Positions 12,415-23,899 of a stretch of DNA of 64,000 bases are shown here, piece after piece (the first letter of the stretch is position 1; every line of letters begins with the position of its first letter). The position numbers were made by a program, and so were the translations under genes. The notes under the pieces are model-generated. The model was given only the letters and a program-made list of their open reading frames with translations, ran no database searches and was not told the DNA's origin. Where the stretch lies: assembly GCA_958496175.1 (NCBI GenBank), contig OY292276.1, positions 17,812,001 to 17,876,000 on the forward strand, given 5' to 3'. Source of the DNA: Sisyra terminalis. Its lineage: Eukaryota > Arthropoda > Insecta > Neuroptera > Sisyridae.

Positions 12415-12541
12415 CTACGGTGGTTAGTAACATATTATCCAAAAGAAGAGCAATGGCTACGATTACAAGAACCAATCTTCGAGATTCGCGACACCGTTGC
12501 AACCATTCTGCGATGCCGTGTCCAGCCCATTCTAGTGTCAT
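12415..12541 (-). CDS. Vmat: Vesicular monoamine transporter (VMAT), first coding exon
   Basis: VMAT is a proton-coupled antiporter of the SLC18/major facilitator family that loads dopamine, serotonin, octopamine or histamine into synaptic vesicles. The 42 codons start at the ATG complementary to 12539-12541: MTLEWAGHGIAEWLQRC, an Arg-rich cytosolic RESRR, then transmembrane segment 1, LVLVIVAIALLLDNMLLTTV. The LLLDNMLLT signature of TM1 with its charged Asp is diagnostic of the SLC18 branch; VMATs continue with VPIIP. The exon ends at a consensus donor GTAAGT (minus, 12414-12409) in phase 1. An acceptor (TTTTTGTTTCAG) lies 36 bases upstream of the ATG, so the exon spans 12415-12577 and a non-coding first exon lies at higher coordinates. 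No other VMAT exon was recognised here, so the next intron is long or the rest lies beyond base 1. VAChT is the main alternative, but the LLTTV end fits VMAT better. Confidence 0.85.
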
Positions 12542-12577
12542 TCTGCTAACGCCACTATTTCCTACAATCTACAAGTT
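12542..12577 (-). other. Vmat: VMAT 5' UTR part of the exon
   Basis: Thirty-six bases between the splice acceptor (AG at 12579-12578 on the minus strand, preceded by a TTTCCTTTTTGTTTC pyrimidine tract) and the start codon. It shows that VMAT transcripts begin in an upstream non-coding exon. Confidence 0.7.
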
Positions 12578-12679
12578 CTGAAACAAAAAGGAAATATTGA
12601 ATATTAATAATTGAATCATGCAATACTTCCATAAGAAAAATTCATTTCAAACGACCAATTAATAAGAATACTTCAATGT

Positions 12680-12765
12680 AAAAGCTTTTCAATTATTTAA
12701 TTTAGTATGTTACATTTACTGTTAAAGTATCCATTTAAAACATTTGTAAAATGCCATTTTTAATG
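12680..12765 (+). repeat. Direct repeat flanking the Helitron (left)
   Basis: About 85 bp immediately left of the Helitron is similar (roughly four of five bases by eye) to 15306-15395 immediately right of it; both contain AAGCTTTT, TAATTTAG(T/C)ATGTT(A/G)CATTTA and TTGTAAAA. Helitrons do not make target duplications, so this is a separate duplication or a second nested element. Confidence 0.6.
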
Positions 12766-13213
12766 TCTATACTAATATATAAAATTCTTACGTTTGTCTG
12801 TACATTTCGATTTTGAACCCAATTTTAGAGTAAATATTTGTTTCAAGAGACCCTTGTTCCAAATTTAACATTTTTAAAACTTTCGTATGTCAGTCTGTGT
12901 GTCCCGATTTAACTAAACAATGGAACAATCAAATTTAATGAAATTTGGTATTAAGATACAACACAATTTCCCACACATGTTAGGCTACTTACTATTCCTT
13001 AAAAACAATAAGGGAAGGTATTCCCTAGAGATGGAACAAAAACTTTTTACTTTAGATAGGCAAGTTGTATATCATTGGAAAGATAATTAAAAGTTAGAAA
13101 ATAATCTGTAAAAATATTTTAAGTTGAACTCATAAAAAGCACAGTAAATTCAATTTAAAGTCTTAAAAAATTGCTTCTTTGAAATATAAACGTTTATATA
13201 TATAAAACCCATA

Positions 13214-13404
13214 GTTGATGTTAATAGCGTAATGGCTTACAAATCTGACTCTGATGCTCCTAATTATAAAGACGTGAGTTCGAACCTTACAGTAAACTTT
13301 TTTTTTACAAAATTGTTGTAAATAAACCCTAAGAGTTGCTCAATAAGGAAATATTAACGAAAAAAAAGTAATAGTAGTAGTAATAATAATAAAAGTAATA
13401 AAGC
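13214..13404 (+). mobile_element. tRNA-derived SINE (family B)
   Basis: Head GTTGATGTTAATAGCGTAATGG with an A-box-like segment, B box GAGTTCGAACC, then AATAAACCCTAAGAGTTGCTCAA and a tail of TAG/TAA triplets. The 3' part resembles family A (AACCCTAGAGTCGCTAA), so the two families may share a tail. It is inserted inside the Helitron. Confidence 0.65.
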
Positions 13405-14696
13405 TTAAAGTAAAAACGTTTTAAAACCGTGCATAAATAAAATCGTGTATTTATATACCTCCTCTGACTGATGAAATTTTAATATTCGATGTATTCTTTA
13501 AACAAAGTAGATATTTGATTAGAATTTTTTTTTGAAAATTCCTATCCTAAAAGAGTAAAAGGGGTGACTCAGTTTGTATAAGAAAATGTAGAGTAAATCA
13601 ACAATCGAAATTTTGAATTTAATAAGTGTTTTATTAATAAATAAATAATTAATTAATAATAAGTTTCTGTTTTTGTTATATCATTTTAATTACAGTATTT
13701 TAAATAACGTCATTTCACTTAATTAGTATGAAAGTTTATTCAGCAGGTACTTATACCAAATACCAAAGAGGCGGTTTTTAATTTTTCTTTGTTTTTCAAC
13801 AATCAAATTTTTTACAATCTAATTTTTATGAACCAATGATTATGACCTGGAACAATTATATATTCTACTGAAAAGCGTTAAGGCAGTATTTTTTTATCAT
13901 ATATTTCATTATCAATTAAAATTATATCTAACAAACTAACTTTTCTTAGGTATTAAGAACAATTTGAAAATCAATAATTGTTATTAAAAATAAATAAAAT
14001 ATTCGAATTTACTTCCACGCTTTCCACCTATTTCCAACAATTTTATATTTACAACGTCCAAATGTACGAAATCGAAAAGCTTTTTAGTCATGATAATCAA
14101 AATAAAGGAGGTCATAATTTTTATTGTTTTACATTATATTTTTAAATATAAGTGCATATTTGTGTCGATGTAATTTGGAAAGTGTTTTCCTTATACAATG
14201 TAGATATATAATAGGAAAGGGTTTTTGATAATTCCTCCTCTAAAAGAGTGAAAAATGGTGGCAAAGTTTGTACGGCATAACGTCTAATAAACAATCGAAA
14301 TTTCAAATTTCATAGTCACAGTATCGTTAATCGTTATAAATGAAACGTAATTACCCTGTATTATTAAAAAAAGATGGTTTAATATTAGAAACAAAAACTG
14401 TCTGCTTAAAAATTTAAATTCTGGTAGATTTATCTGAAAATGGTTAGTTATGAAAATGGAAAGTTAAGTTTATAAGTGAGCACTACATTTTTTAGCTTTC
14501 ACATATTGTAAACCTGAAAATCCGAAATACGTATTCACAAATAAATATATTAGTGAATGAATATTGAGTAGCGGGAAATTCGGCGAACTAAAAGAAAATG
14601 GTTTAATTACATAGTTGAAATTCAGAAATTTTTATAATAAGTGCATAGATACACACTGGTTATACTTGATTACGGAGGAACTAAGTTTGTGCAATT

Positions 14697-14778
14697 TAAC
14701 AAATTTTAATTTTAATTTTTAATTTTAATTTTAATTTTAATTTTTAATTTTAATTTTAATTTTAATTTTTAATTTTAG
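14697..14778. repeat. (AATTTT)n / AATTTTT microsatellite
   Basis: About twelve tandem six- or seven-base units of AATTTT(T), lying within the Helitron. Confidence 0.9.
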
Positions 14779-15305
14779 TTTTGTACATTTCAGTAGTGTA
14801 ATAGTTTTGAGAAAAATGTTCATTCGGGAGTCGAGACAATGAAATGGGATTTCTACTAATATTCTAAATCTAGATTCTTTACTTTTGTTATTTTGACGCG
14901 AGTGTTTTGATAACTTTTTACTGTTTTAAGTCATAATTAAGAACGACTTTATTGAACTTTACGATCTTTTTTTATGTGGAGATACTGATTGATTAATGGA
15001 TTATTTGGTTCACGGTAGGTATACCTACCGTAGGTATTCACAATTGAACCTACTCTTTTTAGATATTTATAAATATTTTTTGAAAATTAATTGATCATTA
15101 CATACAACTATTTTATTCTAAGCAACAGTTTATTAAATGTGTCTTTTTAAATTTGACAAAATAGTGTTTTTAGTATGATTATGTTTGTCGTAAAAGAAAT
15201 ATTAAAAATAAAAATTTTCAGATACCACTACAAATAGCAAATCTAAAAAGAAAATATAATCTATACCAACGTTACGTAGACGAAGTCGCGGGGATCAGCT
15301 AGTTC

Positions 15306-15395
15306 AATATAGAAGCTTTTAAAGTACTTAATTTAGCATGTTGCATTTATTGTTAAAATATCCATATAATACAATTGTAAAAAGGCGTTTTTTAT
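15306..15395 (+). repeat. Direct repeat flanking the Helitron (right)
   Basis: Partner of 12680-12765 (see there). It begins directly after the CTAGT Helitron end. Confidence 0.6.
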
Positions 15396-16580
15396 ATGTA
15401 TTCATATATATTTGAAAGGTGAAACATTCAATATAAGTTTCACGTTTCAATTTTAAAACAGAAATTGGTTATTATTTTTATTTAGCTTGTAAGCTTTGTG
15501 TGCTTCCTGATGCGTGTGAATTTCTTTTTGGGTTGCGTACATTAGATTGGCAAAAAGGGTAATACGTAGTAAAATCAGAAAGCCATTCGAGCTTCTAGAA
15601 GCTAGAAGTTATACAATATGCTAGCAGATAAAATGCGAATGTGTACGTTTACATAGTATGTATGAAGAATTTTTATATTATATCCAAGAAGGTGCCTACT
15701 AAAACACTCATAAATAGAAATATTTTATTACAGCTTTAAATTCATTCAAGTGCGAATTTCATGAAAAAAGGGTTAAACTTTCGCAGATATATTATTACTG
15801 TTTTATTTTATTAGTGAAAAACTTTCTGAAAAAAGTTCAAAGTTTTTCTTAGTTTGGAATGGTTAATCCTATTTTAACGCTATACTTACTAAGCATGAAA
15901 GCTTTTCGTTCAAGCGGAAACAGCTTAATGCGTAAATAATACTTTAATGTTAAAATAAATATGAATATTGATACGAAAAAAATGAAATATATTTTTTTGA
16001 AATTATTTGAAAGAAAACTTAAACATTTTTTTATATATTAAACATTCAAACAAACATTCAAAACAATTGAAAACAACTTGTTACAGTTTTTTTACTCTAA
16101 TTGCTAATTGATAAAATATTTAATTCTAATTAATGGTCTTATTATTGTTGTTAAATTGAGGAGAAAATTTAAACTTAAATGATTCTTAAAAACTACAAAA
16201 TATGATTCACTCTTATGTGGTTGTATGAAACTCTTGTATAATTTAGTTTTTGGGTATTTCCTATTTTTGGAAAAAAAATATTAGAGAATCTAAAAAGGTC
16301 ATTCCTAGACTATTCAAGTGCGTACTAATTACTCACAAACCTTTTTTTGATAAAATTCTAAGGAAACTTATACAAAATCAACACTTTTTGTATTCACAGT
16401 GTTCACAATGGTCATCTGCACTAATAGTATAAAAAGAAAAGATTTGATTTTTTTCACTATTGGGAACCTACACCACCTCCGATGAACATAGCCTATATTA
16501 AATTTTCAAAAAATTAGGGATCCATACTAAAAATCCAATAATGTAACCCAAGGTGTCAAAAAATTACCAAAAAACATCGC
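15396..16580. other. AT-rich non-coding sequence
   Basis: Nothing recognisable. The plus ORF at 16250-16432 has no supporting motif. Confidence 0.5.
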
Positions 16581-16584
16581 ATGT

Positions 16585-16870
16585 GCTGGTGATTTAACTA
16601 AAGAACGGAACAACCGAATTTAATGAAACTTTATATTAAGATACAACACAATTACTCACACACGTTAGGCTACATAACATTCCTTAAAAATAATAAGGGA
16701 TCCCCTACGTATCCCTATGTATCTCCTACGTAAAAACCGAGGGATGAAAAATATTTTAGTTTAGACAGGCGAGTTATATATCATTGGAAAATGAAAGTTA
16801 GAAAATTATCTGTATTAATGTTTTTAGTTGAACTAATAAAAAGCACAGTAATAAATCATAAATTAATAAA
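16585..16870 (+). mobile_element. Helitron internal fragment
   Basis: Collinear with 12905-13150 of the Helitron: GATTTAACTAAA..GGAACAA, TTAAGATACAACACAATT, TTAGGCTAC, ATATCATTGGAAA and AAAAAGCACAGTAA. Both ends are missing. Confidence 0.7.
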
Positions 16871-17054
16871 AAATGATTTTTGTTAAAAATTTTTAAGCCG
16901 AATCCCATAAGACCATTGTTATAGAAAATATGATAAATGTTTAATTTTATTTTTGTGGTGAGTGATTAATTGATTTTAAAATCTTAGTACACTATGTAAA
17001 TCTAAGTAAATCTAAGTACACTTTATGTGTGTGATTGACTGATGATACCAATAT

Positions 17055-17720
17055 AAAGGAGTGTCCAACCGAACTTTCGGTTTCGGCTTAGTTTCGGCCA
17101 AAAACGAGTTTCAGTTTAATTTCGGTTTCGACTATCGTCAAGCCGAAACTACAACTGAAATCGAAACTGAATTCGTGGGAAAGAAATGTTAAAAAAATAT
17201 TGTTTTTCACTTATTATTTGATCCTACAATTATGAAAACTAATAACTATTAGTTCATTAAAATTTTATTTAATACTATATTTAATATTTTTTTCCAGTTC
17301 GAAAGAAAGAAATTATTTTGTTTTTATGATATAAAGTAGAACATTTTCTTATTTGTGTACCTAAACAAATTAAATAACAAGTAATTTTGTTTTGTAACTT
17401 GCCTTAATATTTTATGTTATTCGTAAATAATGTTAAAGAGAAATATTAGGTGAATAACTTTCAAATCAACTGCTTATATTAGCATTAATAGTTTATTTGA
17501 AATAAAAAATTATAATAATGTGTTATGTTAATGATTAGCACAAATATTAGGGACTAAATGATTAATGAATACCTACAGGATTTAAAAGTAAAGACTGAAT
17601 AACTTTTTTTTCTACCTAAAAATGATCTTAAATGGATATTTGGTTTTGGTTTCGGCCGAAACTAAGATTGATACCGAAATTCGGTTTCGGCCGTAAAAAC
17701 TAGTATCGGTCGTGGCAAGG
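17055..17720 (+). mobile_element. hAT-like non-autonomous element rich in GGTTTCGGCC
   Basis: Both ends carry clustered TTTCGG/CCGAAA motifs: left GTCCAACCGAACTTTCGG, right CCGAAATTCGGTTTCGGCC then AAAAACTAGTATCGG. The interior is AT-rich and non-coding. 2435-2730 is a second, right-end copy. The superfamily call is by resemblance to insect hAT elements with this GC-rich subterminal pattern; the TIRs are imperfect and no 8 bp target duplication was found. Confidence 0.5.
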
Positions 17721-18120
17721 TTTATATGATAAAGATAAAGTCCATATAGAAACGTAGTGCTATGCAAAAACATTAACTATGTTTTTCTTTCGTCCACTTT
17801 TCTGCTATTTCATCTAATTACACCGTACAATCGTGAAAATGTTTCGGATTTGCGGCCATTTTCACTCCTCGGCCATCAGAAGGTTTTTTAATTTTTTTGG
17901 GATTTTTGTGTAAAAAATTTTAAGAATTTCAGTTGAGGTCAAGTTAGTCGAAAGCTCCAAAGATCCAAAGATCAATTATAAAACTAAATAATCGCATCAT
18001 TATTATTTTTTTTGAAGATTGTCGAAATTCAGAGTCCAAGTAATTGTCGAAATAAGTGTTAAGGATAAAATTAACATTTATCTACTATACTGACAACGAT
18101 AGGAATATTGTTACGTTTTC
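17721..18120. other. Non-coding sequence
   Basis: No gene or clear repeat. AT-rich throughout. Confidence 0.5.
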
Positions 18121-18575
18121 ATGTACGAAAGAACATTCTTTAGTTTTTCCTTGAGTTATTCATTTTGCGCGATTTTAATAAAAATGATTTTGTTGATTTC
18201 GTTTTCGGAAAAACTAGGAAAAATATTAGAAATTTACACGTTCATTAAATTAGAAATAATCTTTTGGAATTTACAAGTAATAGTTTGGTGCTGTTTTGTA
18301 GTTCCAGAAATTTGAAGGAAAAAATTTGTACTTCACAAATTTTCCAGAAAAGCTCTATAATATAAAGTTGACGATAGGGGCTTTCCTATAAATATTAAAA
18401 TTTCAATTTTTTTGCCATTAATTGGTTTTTCTGGAAAATTTACGAGGAACAAAAGTGTTTCTTGCAATTTTCTTGAGCCACAAAAAACACCAAAATATTT
18501 CTTAGTTACTTTTTAAAAATTCCTTAAGTGTAATGCTTACTTGATGGACGTTAAATTAACATCTACGAAATGAAA
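18121..18575 (+). mobile_element. Unclassified repeat ending ...TTGATGGACGTTA
   Basis: Shares with 23190-23580 (inverted), 25080-25450 and 44460-45066 a series of blocks such as 'caccaattaatgg', 'CAGAAAA..', 'AGCTC' and the end motif GCT(A/T)ACTTGATGGACGTT (18536-18553). Four copies make it a real family. It has no coding content and its superfamily is unknown. Confidence 0.55.
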
Positions 18576-20235
18576 ATTTTAATATTGACAATTAGATTGA
18601 GGGAAAATATATCATCATATTTTACTTTGTACTTAAGTTTTCAAGTTATTAATTCATTTCAATTCGTTTGTTCAAGTAATTATCGATGAACGTTTGAATT
18701 TTCAACGAAGTAAGAAGATTCTCCGATTGATGAAGAGTTGTATACAAATATTTGACAACATAATTACGTAGATATAATAAAAGCAAAGAAAATTTGAAAT
18801 TCCAATTTTCTATATGTAAAATTATAAAGTATAAAATTTGTTTATGATTATAAATTATAATTACAATACCTTCTTCTAAACAAAATGTTAATTAGTACAA
18901 TATTCAATTATCGAAAAAAATAGATCATATTTCAGTGTACTCGTATTAATGAATTAATTTCATTTATGAAGTTTTTTCTTCACAGTACAAGTACATGAAT
19001 TTAATATTTACACAACTAAAATAACAAAGCAAGTATTTTCCGTACTCTGAAAATATTACTATTATATTAGGAATATCTATAGTTTATTGATTTAAACATA
19101 AAATTGGTATGTGCCTGTAGTGCATTTTTGGTATAAAATATTAAGTTTATGGAGCCATAAAATTCAATATCCAAGATTTTATGTTTGTTAAAATGAAATC
19201 AAATTTTCTTTTCATAACTTCTACATAGATATCTATAGTAATTTAATTATCGTTATCACTTAAAATAACAATTGAAGTTGTTGCCTTTTTAAGATGTGAA
19301 TATTCAGAAATCAGTAATTAATTTCAAGATTGAACTTAATCATTCTTTTTATTTTCACCACTTGTAGTTAATAAATAATTAAATTATAATTTAACATTCT
19401 GATAATAAAAAAGAATATAAAATAGCTGTCGTCTATTAAATGTGTCAGTAATAATTGACAGAACGAAATAATGATGAAGTAATCTGAAGAAATTTTGCTT
19501 ATACTGTTAATTAACCATTCAGATTGGTTTGAAAATATTTATTCTGCTAAAGATAAAATATAAAATAGATTTTAACAATGTTATGTTTTTATGAATTTTT
19601 TCCTATAAATTCATATTTTAGTAATGAATTAGACGTATAATTTCATAAACATGCAATTAAAAAAAAGATGGATTATTGATTGGATTTTTTAATTATTTGT
19701 GGATACATTATGATTTGTTGATTTTCAAAAGCCTTCTGTAATACCTATACCTATGTAAAACAAAGTTAAGTTGAAGAATGATGTGGTATTATTTTAAAAA
19801 TTATAATGAGTTTAATTTCATTTATATCTACAATATAAATTTTTCGACCATTATTCTCATTTTTATAGCAATTATAGTTATTGTAAAAAGAAAAGAATTA
19901 TAACTTATGAATGGAATTGAAATTACCCTTTTAAGTTGGACAACCGACGATGGTTCATTTTTATGATTTTTTTCTTGCCTCCCTTCGCAATTCTCTTTTA
20001 ATATTCTTTTTGCATTCTCAAGCACGGAATAAAAATATACTGAAGATGCACAAATATGACCATTTTGATTGTATTAAATTACGGATAGAAAATCACGTAT
20101 CAACAGTTGGTTGGTTTTAGACATTATGATGATAAGTGGTCGTAAGTAACATAACTCATGGATCATCTTGGAAAATCCTTCTATTTTAATCCCACATTTT
20201 TCTCGACTCTAATATGAAAAATTCTATATTTTTTC
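18576..20235. other. AT-rich non-coding sequence
   Basis: No supported gene. The minus ORF at 19828-20025 begins with a hydrophilic stretch (ENCEGRQEKNHKNEPSS) and has a possible donor GTAATT after QLKR, but nothing links it to a known protein. Confidence 0.45.
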
Positions 20236-20399
20236 TACATGTTTAAGTGTTTGAAGTATAAAGCAAATATACTGCTTGAAACCGACATTCTGCCAGAAAG
20301 ATTTTAGCAAGACCGTAAAATTTTATTCAGTTTATGGCTTAATGTTGAAAGATTTTATAGAGAGAATAAATTTTCTATAAAGTAATTTTTGTAAATCTT

Positions 20400-20885
20400 T
20401 TTGTAGACGCTCAATATAACAGTATAATAATATCTTTATATATATAACGGCTGTCGTAGAGACGTGAAATTTGGAATGAAATTCCATTGAAATGAAATTT
20501 GGTAAATCGTATATGAGTGTATGATCGTGATTATCGAGAATTAGGTTTTGTAAAATTATTAAAACTTCAAATTCGAGGTTGTGCCCAGTAGGGTAGTGGT
20601 TTTGGGAAAAACATTCATTCAAGAATTGGAGCAGTGTCTGGAAATCTTACTAATTTATAAGAAACTAGGGCTCTACATTTGGATTTTTGACCCAATTTCA
20701 ATAACCATTTCAAGATAATATATCCATTTAAAATAAGGGAAATTTTGAAATATTTTTCTATTTGTCTACCTTAAGTCATACTTTAACTTTCGGTCGACTT
20801 ATCGATCTTATGGCATTTTTTATTCATGTAAAGCTGATTGATTTGCGGATCATTAAATATACAGTAAGCATGCATCCAATGATAA
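20400..20885 (+). mobile_element. Second Helitron-related fragment
   Basis: Resembles 14780-15060 of the Helitron: 'gtagtg..agttttg(a/g)gaaaaa..attca', 'TACTAAT', 'TTAAGTCATA' and 'TGATTGATT..GGATCATT' lie in the same order. It has diverged and no termini are visible. Confidence 0.5.
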
Positions 20886-21046
20886 ATAAAATATTTTATT
20901 TATTAAAATATTTTTAAAAAATTGTTCATAAAGCCTCTTGATGATGACATTTTTGTAAAATTTCAGATCCTCGATGATATATAATAGATTGATAAAATGC
21001 TCAGAGGACTAGGATCAAAAATAATCGATTAAAACTTTATTTATTA

Positions 21047-21083
21047 CATGCGACGTTTCGGCTCTTTATTGAGTCTTCTTCAG
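21047..21083 (-). ncRNA. Hammerhead ribozyme-like catalytic half (left arm)
   Basis: Minus strand: CTGAAGA (21083-21077), hairpin GACTC-AATAAA-GAGCC (one A-C mismatch), GAAA (21059-21056), then CGTCGCATG. Same architecture as the right arm with one stem change. Confidence 0.45.
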
Positions 21084-21310
21084 CCGTTCGTAAAAAATTG
21101 TTTTAACTTTGTTAATAATTATCGTTGTCATAATTCATTTTTGTAGACACGGTACAGTTGGTAAAAATAATAATAAAACTTCCAAAGAATATAAAATTTC
21201 ATTAAAAAATAAATAATTTTTCGATAAAAATAATAATTAAAAAATGTAGTTAAAAATTCAGTAAATAATTTACACTAGTTTAAAACTTAACCGCTCAGCA
21301 TTGCATTTAC

Positions 21311-21353
21311 GAGCGCCTGAGGAAGGCTCAATAAAGAGCCGAAACGTCGCATG
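21311..21353 (+). ncRNA. Hammerhead ribozyme-like catalytic half (right arm)
   Basis: CTGAGGA (21317-21323), perfect helix II GGCTC-AATAAA-GAGCC (21325-21340), GAAA (21341-21344), then CGTCGCATG (helix III 3' strand). A possible helix I, CGCTC (21292-21296) with GAGCG (21311-21315), closes just upstream. But the bases before it do not give a UH cleavage site, nor a helix III partner. The core is consensus; self-cleavage by this copy alone is doubtful. Confidence 0.6.
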
Positions 21354-21535
21354 TAATAAATAAAGTTTTAACCTATTATTTTTGATCCTAGTCGTCTGAA
21401 TATGTTATCAATCTATTAAATATCATCGAGGATTTGAAATTTTACAATAATTTTAAAAAAAATTGTAGGAAAAACGATATGTAATGAATATTCTATATAC
21501 CTGAAATTATAAACATTACCTCTTTAATTCTGTTT

Positions 21536-21672
21536 ATTTTTAGTAGGATAGTGAACATGAAAGGATGTAGATCCATGTACACATGTACACATTCGGAAAT
21601 TTTCGCAAAATTAATAATTAGTACATGGATCTACATCCTTTCATGTCCACTATCCTACTAAAAATAAACAAA
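21536..21672. repeat. Foldback element (family shared with 38.9 kb)
   Basis: Arms 21539-21582 and 21623-21668 are reverse complements (TTTTTAGTAGGATAGTG / CACTATCCTACTAAAAA, and GGATGTAGATCCATGTAC). The 38890-39030 copy has the same outer arms but a different centre carrying a hammerhead motif; here the centre is reduced to about 40 bp. Confidence 0.75.
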
Positions 21673-23185
21673 ATTATGTAAAATATGGACACAACCAATT
21701 TATCGATTACCTCTTTAATTTTACTGTAATAATTATACAATAAAAGAGGTAATTTTTAAAATTTAAACTGAAAGTTAGGATATTTAAAAATGAACAGCAT
21801 TTCGATAAAATGAGAATAATATCGAAAAAAAATGCCTAATTAGGTTTTAATTAATTGTGAACTATCTCTATTCATGTTTTAATTTGGTATGCTTATCAAT
21901 TATTTTTTTCACGCACTAAGCAAACTACTGTTTTCCCGTAATATATATAGAGAAACATTAAAAAAAATGCTAAGCACATTTTGCAACTTTTATTATTGAG
22001 TTTTCCGGTTTAATTGAGAACTTTGAGAACTATTAAAGGTGAACACATATTAAAGCCACCTACGTTCATTATAAGAAGCTTTTGACAACTTGTATGCAAT
22101 AAATGCATTTATTACAAACGATGCAAACTAAATGTTCACAAACTGTCGCCTTTTAATGTAATTATAAAGTTCAAGTTTCTGAATAGAGGATTAATTTTCA
22201 TGTTGACGAAAATTGAATTTGGTTTTGTTTGTGCAATGAATTATTAAATTATCTTTTTTATCTATTAATTAAATGATGGTATAGTTAAACTTTTTGAATG
22301 GAGCATTTTTTGTTCAAATATGAACAGTTCGACTAATTAAAATGCAATTAAAAAATAAATGGCCATTATAAGCTGATTTGTCACATTGACTCATTTTATC
22401 TGCTTATTTCATTGTGTTCAATTATAAACCTAATATGAGCTTTATTGATTTCACTCAATTATTTTAGTTTATCAACTCTAAAATGTAATTATTTTCTGAC
22501 AAAAAAGTATTTTGAATTTAATCGAATTTTTTTTTGGATCTTGAAGTGGAGAATTTACCAAAATTAAATAACCAATGATTTAAGCAGCTTTTTTCATACA
22601 GTTAAGAGATCTTAAGTACTTTTTATTGAGATACTACTGAGATAATAGTTTTTTTAATGAAAAGTTTTCCATTTTTTTGATTTAGCATAATGCATAAACC
22701 CTATACATAATAGAAATTTCAATGAAAATAATAGAAGTAATGTAAAACGGAACTGTGGGAATGATACGGGAAATTGAATATATGAAATCTTTGGGACAAT
22801 TTTCTCTATGTGGTATGTCTGGATGTATTGACGGTGTTGTGAACAACATTAAACAACAAATCCGATATGAAAGGATGGCAAAGGGAGAAAATATCATCAC
22901 AAAGCTTATGTTGTTTCAAAGATTTCAACACATTGGATTCGTAAACCTAGTTATGTTCCTATTAACAAGTTTACAATCCTGTCATTGGTTCAATGTAAAA
23001 GGGGTCTTTTACATATATATTTTTCATACTTCACGAAATTAAATTTTCTATTCCGACTTGTTCAAAAAAATCAATCATTCTTGCAACTGTAAAAACAACG
23101 GTTAATTTAGTTTTTAATCTTATAATTAGCTTAATCAATTTTTCTTAACATTCTACCTCAATATTTTACTATATTTCTTCTACAA
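21673..23185. other. AT-rich non-coding sequence; one unassigned ORF
   Basis: 22755-23042 (plus, 95 codons) has fairly normal composition for its first half (REIEYMKSLGQFSLCGMSGC). This faintly recalls the catalytic region of PIF/Harbinger transposases (a 'GCIDG' motif). The match is too weak to assign. No other gene seen. Confidence 0.35.
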
Positions 23186-23187
23186 TT

Positions 23188-23580
23188 TTTAACGTCCATC
23201 AAGTTAGCATTAAACTTTAGAAATTTGAAAAAAAAACTATTTTTATTTATTTATTTATTCTTTTACTTTTGGTGGTATTTCAATTGAGATGCTATACAAT
23301 TAACAACAACATATTTTGTCGCTTTCTGTAGTTGAAGCGATTTGAAAAAAAAAATGGCGCTCACATATTTTGCAGCAATAACCGTTTAGAAAAAAAGCTC
23401 AATTTGGAGGATTTTCCAAATATTGAATTTTTCAGAAAAAAAATGGTACCATTAATTGGTGTCGTTTTATAGTTTAAGAGATTTGAAAGAAAAAAAAATT
23501 TCGCTTGAATTTTCCCAATTTTCCCAGAAAACGCCGTTTAGAGGAAAAGCTCAATTAGAGATTGTGAGATCCTTTTTTAT
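23188..23580 (-). mobile_element. Unclassified repeat (family of 18.1, 25.1, 44.5 kb), inverted copy
   Basis: Begins with AACGTCCATCAAGTTAGCA, the complement of the family end motif. It continues with the family blocks around 'ATTAATTGGTGTCGTTTTATAG' and 'AAAACGCCGTTTAGAGGAAAAGC'-type sequence, in tandem-like repetition. Confidence 0.5.
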
Positions 23581-23899
23581 GAATTTAAATAAGTAACAGA
23601 GGATTTTGATGGTTGAAGGAATACAAATATGATCAGCAATATGAAATTGCGACGTTTCGTTATATTTTAATAGCTTCTTTAAGTTCTGGGTACTTTTGTT
23701 GCACACAGAGCTTGAAGAATCTATTTAAATATAGTGAAAGGTCACAACCTAATATTGCTGTTAGCATTTATATTCTTTGATCTATCAATCCTCTGATATT
23801 TACTAAAATTTAAAATATCTTAATTAGGAGCATTTCCATAATATATTATTTTATTAATATATCGACTAGTAGTCCTGATAATTTTGTTACCAAAAGGAA

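Larger units (their letters stand above)
12766..15303 (+). mobile_element. Non-autonomous Helitron, ~2.5 kb
   Basis: The 5' end is TCTATACTAATATATAAAAT, the common start of this Helitron group. The 3' end is ACGAAGTCGCGGGGATCAGCTAGT, the typical hairpin-associated terminus ending CTAGT, inserted between bases equivalent to A and T-rich flank. Internal Helitron-type blocks (CCTAAAAGAG, GTTTGTA, AACAATCGAAATTT) occur twice, at 13530-13615 and 14235-14310, suggesting internal duplication or nesting. No Rep/helicase frame remains. It lies in the 5' UTR intron of VMAT. A SINE (13214) and an AATTTT repeat (14697) lie inside. Confidence 0.7.
20945..21448. mobile_element. Foldback element with hammerhead motifs in both arms
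   Basis: Arms of about 140 bp (20955-21090 and 21310-21445) mirror each other: TTTCAGATCCTCGATGATAT / ATATCATCGAGGATTTGAAA outermost, and ACTTTATTTATTACATGCGACGTTTCGG / its complement inside. Each arm contains the CTGANGA-hairpin-GAAA module (separate entries). The ~220 bp centre is AT-rich. The layout fits an inverted pair of Penelope-type terminal repeats. Confidence 0.75.

Noticed and set aside
19828..20025. Alternative N-terminal exon of VMAT
   Set aside because: It is minus-strand with a possible donor after QLKR, but it does not resemble VMAT N-termini and the phase link to an acceptor was not found.
21311..21353. Complete self-cleaving hammerhead in a single copy
   Set aside because: The catalytic half and a possible helix I are present, but there is no UH cleavage site or matching helix III 5' strand upstream. 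I call it only a hammerhead-like half.
22755..23042. PIF/Harbinger transposase
   Set aside because: Only a faint GCIDG-like match. No TIRs, no 3 bp target duplication and no further catalytic motifs seen.
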